Below are positions 63,845-64,000 of a stretch of DNA of 64,000 bases, one piece after another. The stretch lies in assembly GCA_964035015.1 (NCBI GenBank), contig OZ036017.1, forward strand, positions 6,224,080 to 6,288,079, written 5' to 3'. Positions within the stretch are counted from its first letter, which is position 1; the number at the start of each line of letters is the position of its first letter. The notes below the pieces were generated by a model. The model saw nothing but the letters and a program-made list of their open reading frames with translations. It made no database searches and was not told the DNA's origin. The position numbers and the translations under genes were made by a program. This stretch comes from Corallium rubrum. Its lineage: Eukaryota; Cnidaria; Anthozoa; Scleralcyonacea; Coralliidae.

Positions 63845-64000
63845 TTTATTTCTTAGTGGCATTTTATTGGGCGAGTGGTGCGGCCACATTGTTGTGTGCC
63901 AGGCTCGACCCAGCCAATATTTTAGGTTTAATTTTATCTTGTTAGACTTTATACCTAACATCATCAGATTTTACTATTCTCTCCCTACGTTTCTTCGACT
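63845..64000. other. Window end, no gene
   Basis: AT-rich with no recognised feature. Confidence 0.5.

Overview
The window is AT-rich metazoan nuclear DNA, most likely from a cnidarian and probably an anthozoan such as a coral or sea anemone. The main reasons are spliced genes with GT-AG introns, many microsatellites, very dense palindromic DNA transposons, a BEL/Pao retroelement, PIF/Harbinger and hAT transposases, a tyrosine-recombinase fragment, an SGNH-hydrolase ORF of a kind I associate with cnidarian retroelements, and a SINE whose head combines tRNA-like and 5S-rRNA-like parts. There are no operons. Long reading frames are rare, and the real genes had to be assembled from short exons with matching splice phases. 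The species assignment is inference.

Layout. 0-7.3 kb: foldback elements, then a decayed minus-strand BEL/Pao retrotransposon (gag to integrase, 3' LTR at 2260-2432), itself invaded by a tRNA-like SINE and two MITEs. 7.3-11 kb: repeats. 11.0-24.45 kb: a plus-strand CARD-domain gene of at least three exons (11022, 14365, 24361). Its introns hold an inverted-repeat element carrying the composite SINE (11.5-13.0 kb) and a 6.5-kb nest of transposons (15.04-21.57 kb). 25-30 kb: foldback MITEs, long microsatellites, and a tandem pair of hammerhead ribozymes bounded by (TA)n (27.93-28.25 kb), which looks like a metazoan retrozyme. 31.0-34.3 kb: a minus-strand, two-exon type II membrane glycosyltransferase of the fucosyltransferase fold (410 aa), which appears intact. 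35-41.8 kb: MITEs and a broken Harbinger transposase. 42-55 kb: hAT-family elements with apparent 5-bp target duplications, a LINE fragment, a hAT transposase fragment, one candidate secreted-protein exon and one candidate splice exon. 55.5-58.2 kb: a tyrosine-recombinase fragment, a plus-strand ULP1/SENP-type cysteine protease domain in several exons, and a minus-strand DDE transposase pseudogene split by a TTAA-flanked MITE. 58.9-62.4 kb: a SANT/Myb-like gene with a 17-bp frame-breaking duplication, and the first four coding exons of exonuclease 1 (EXO1). These two face each other across a 3.1-kb interval and share an identical 37-bp inverted promoter-proximal sequence. 62.9-63.85 kb: an SGNH-hydrolase ORF followed by a 31-bp minisatellite.

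The probable host genes (CARD protein, fucosyltransferase-like enzyme, EXO1, perhaps the SANT-like and ULP1 genes) do not form an obvious pathway. The most unusual items are the hammerhead-ribozyme dimer, the tRNA+5S composite SINE, the EXO1 intron that begins AT instead of GT, the 37-bp inverted promoter repeat, and the MITE whose exact removal leaves a continuous transposase frame.
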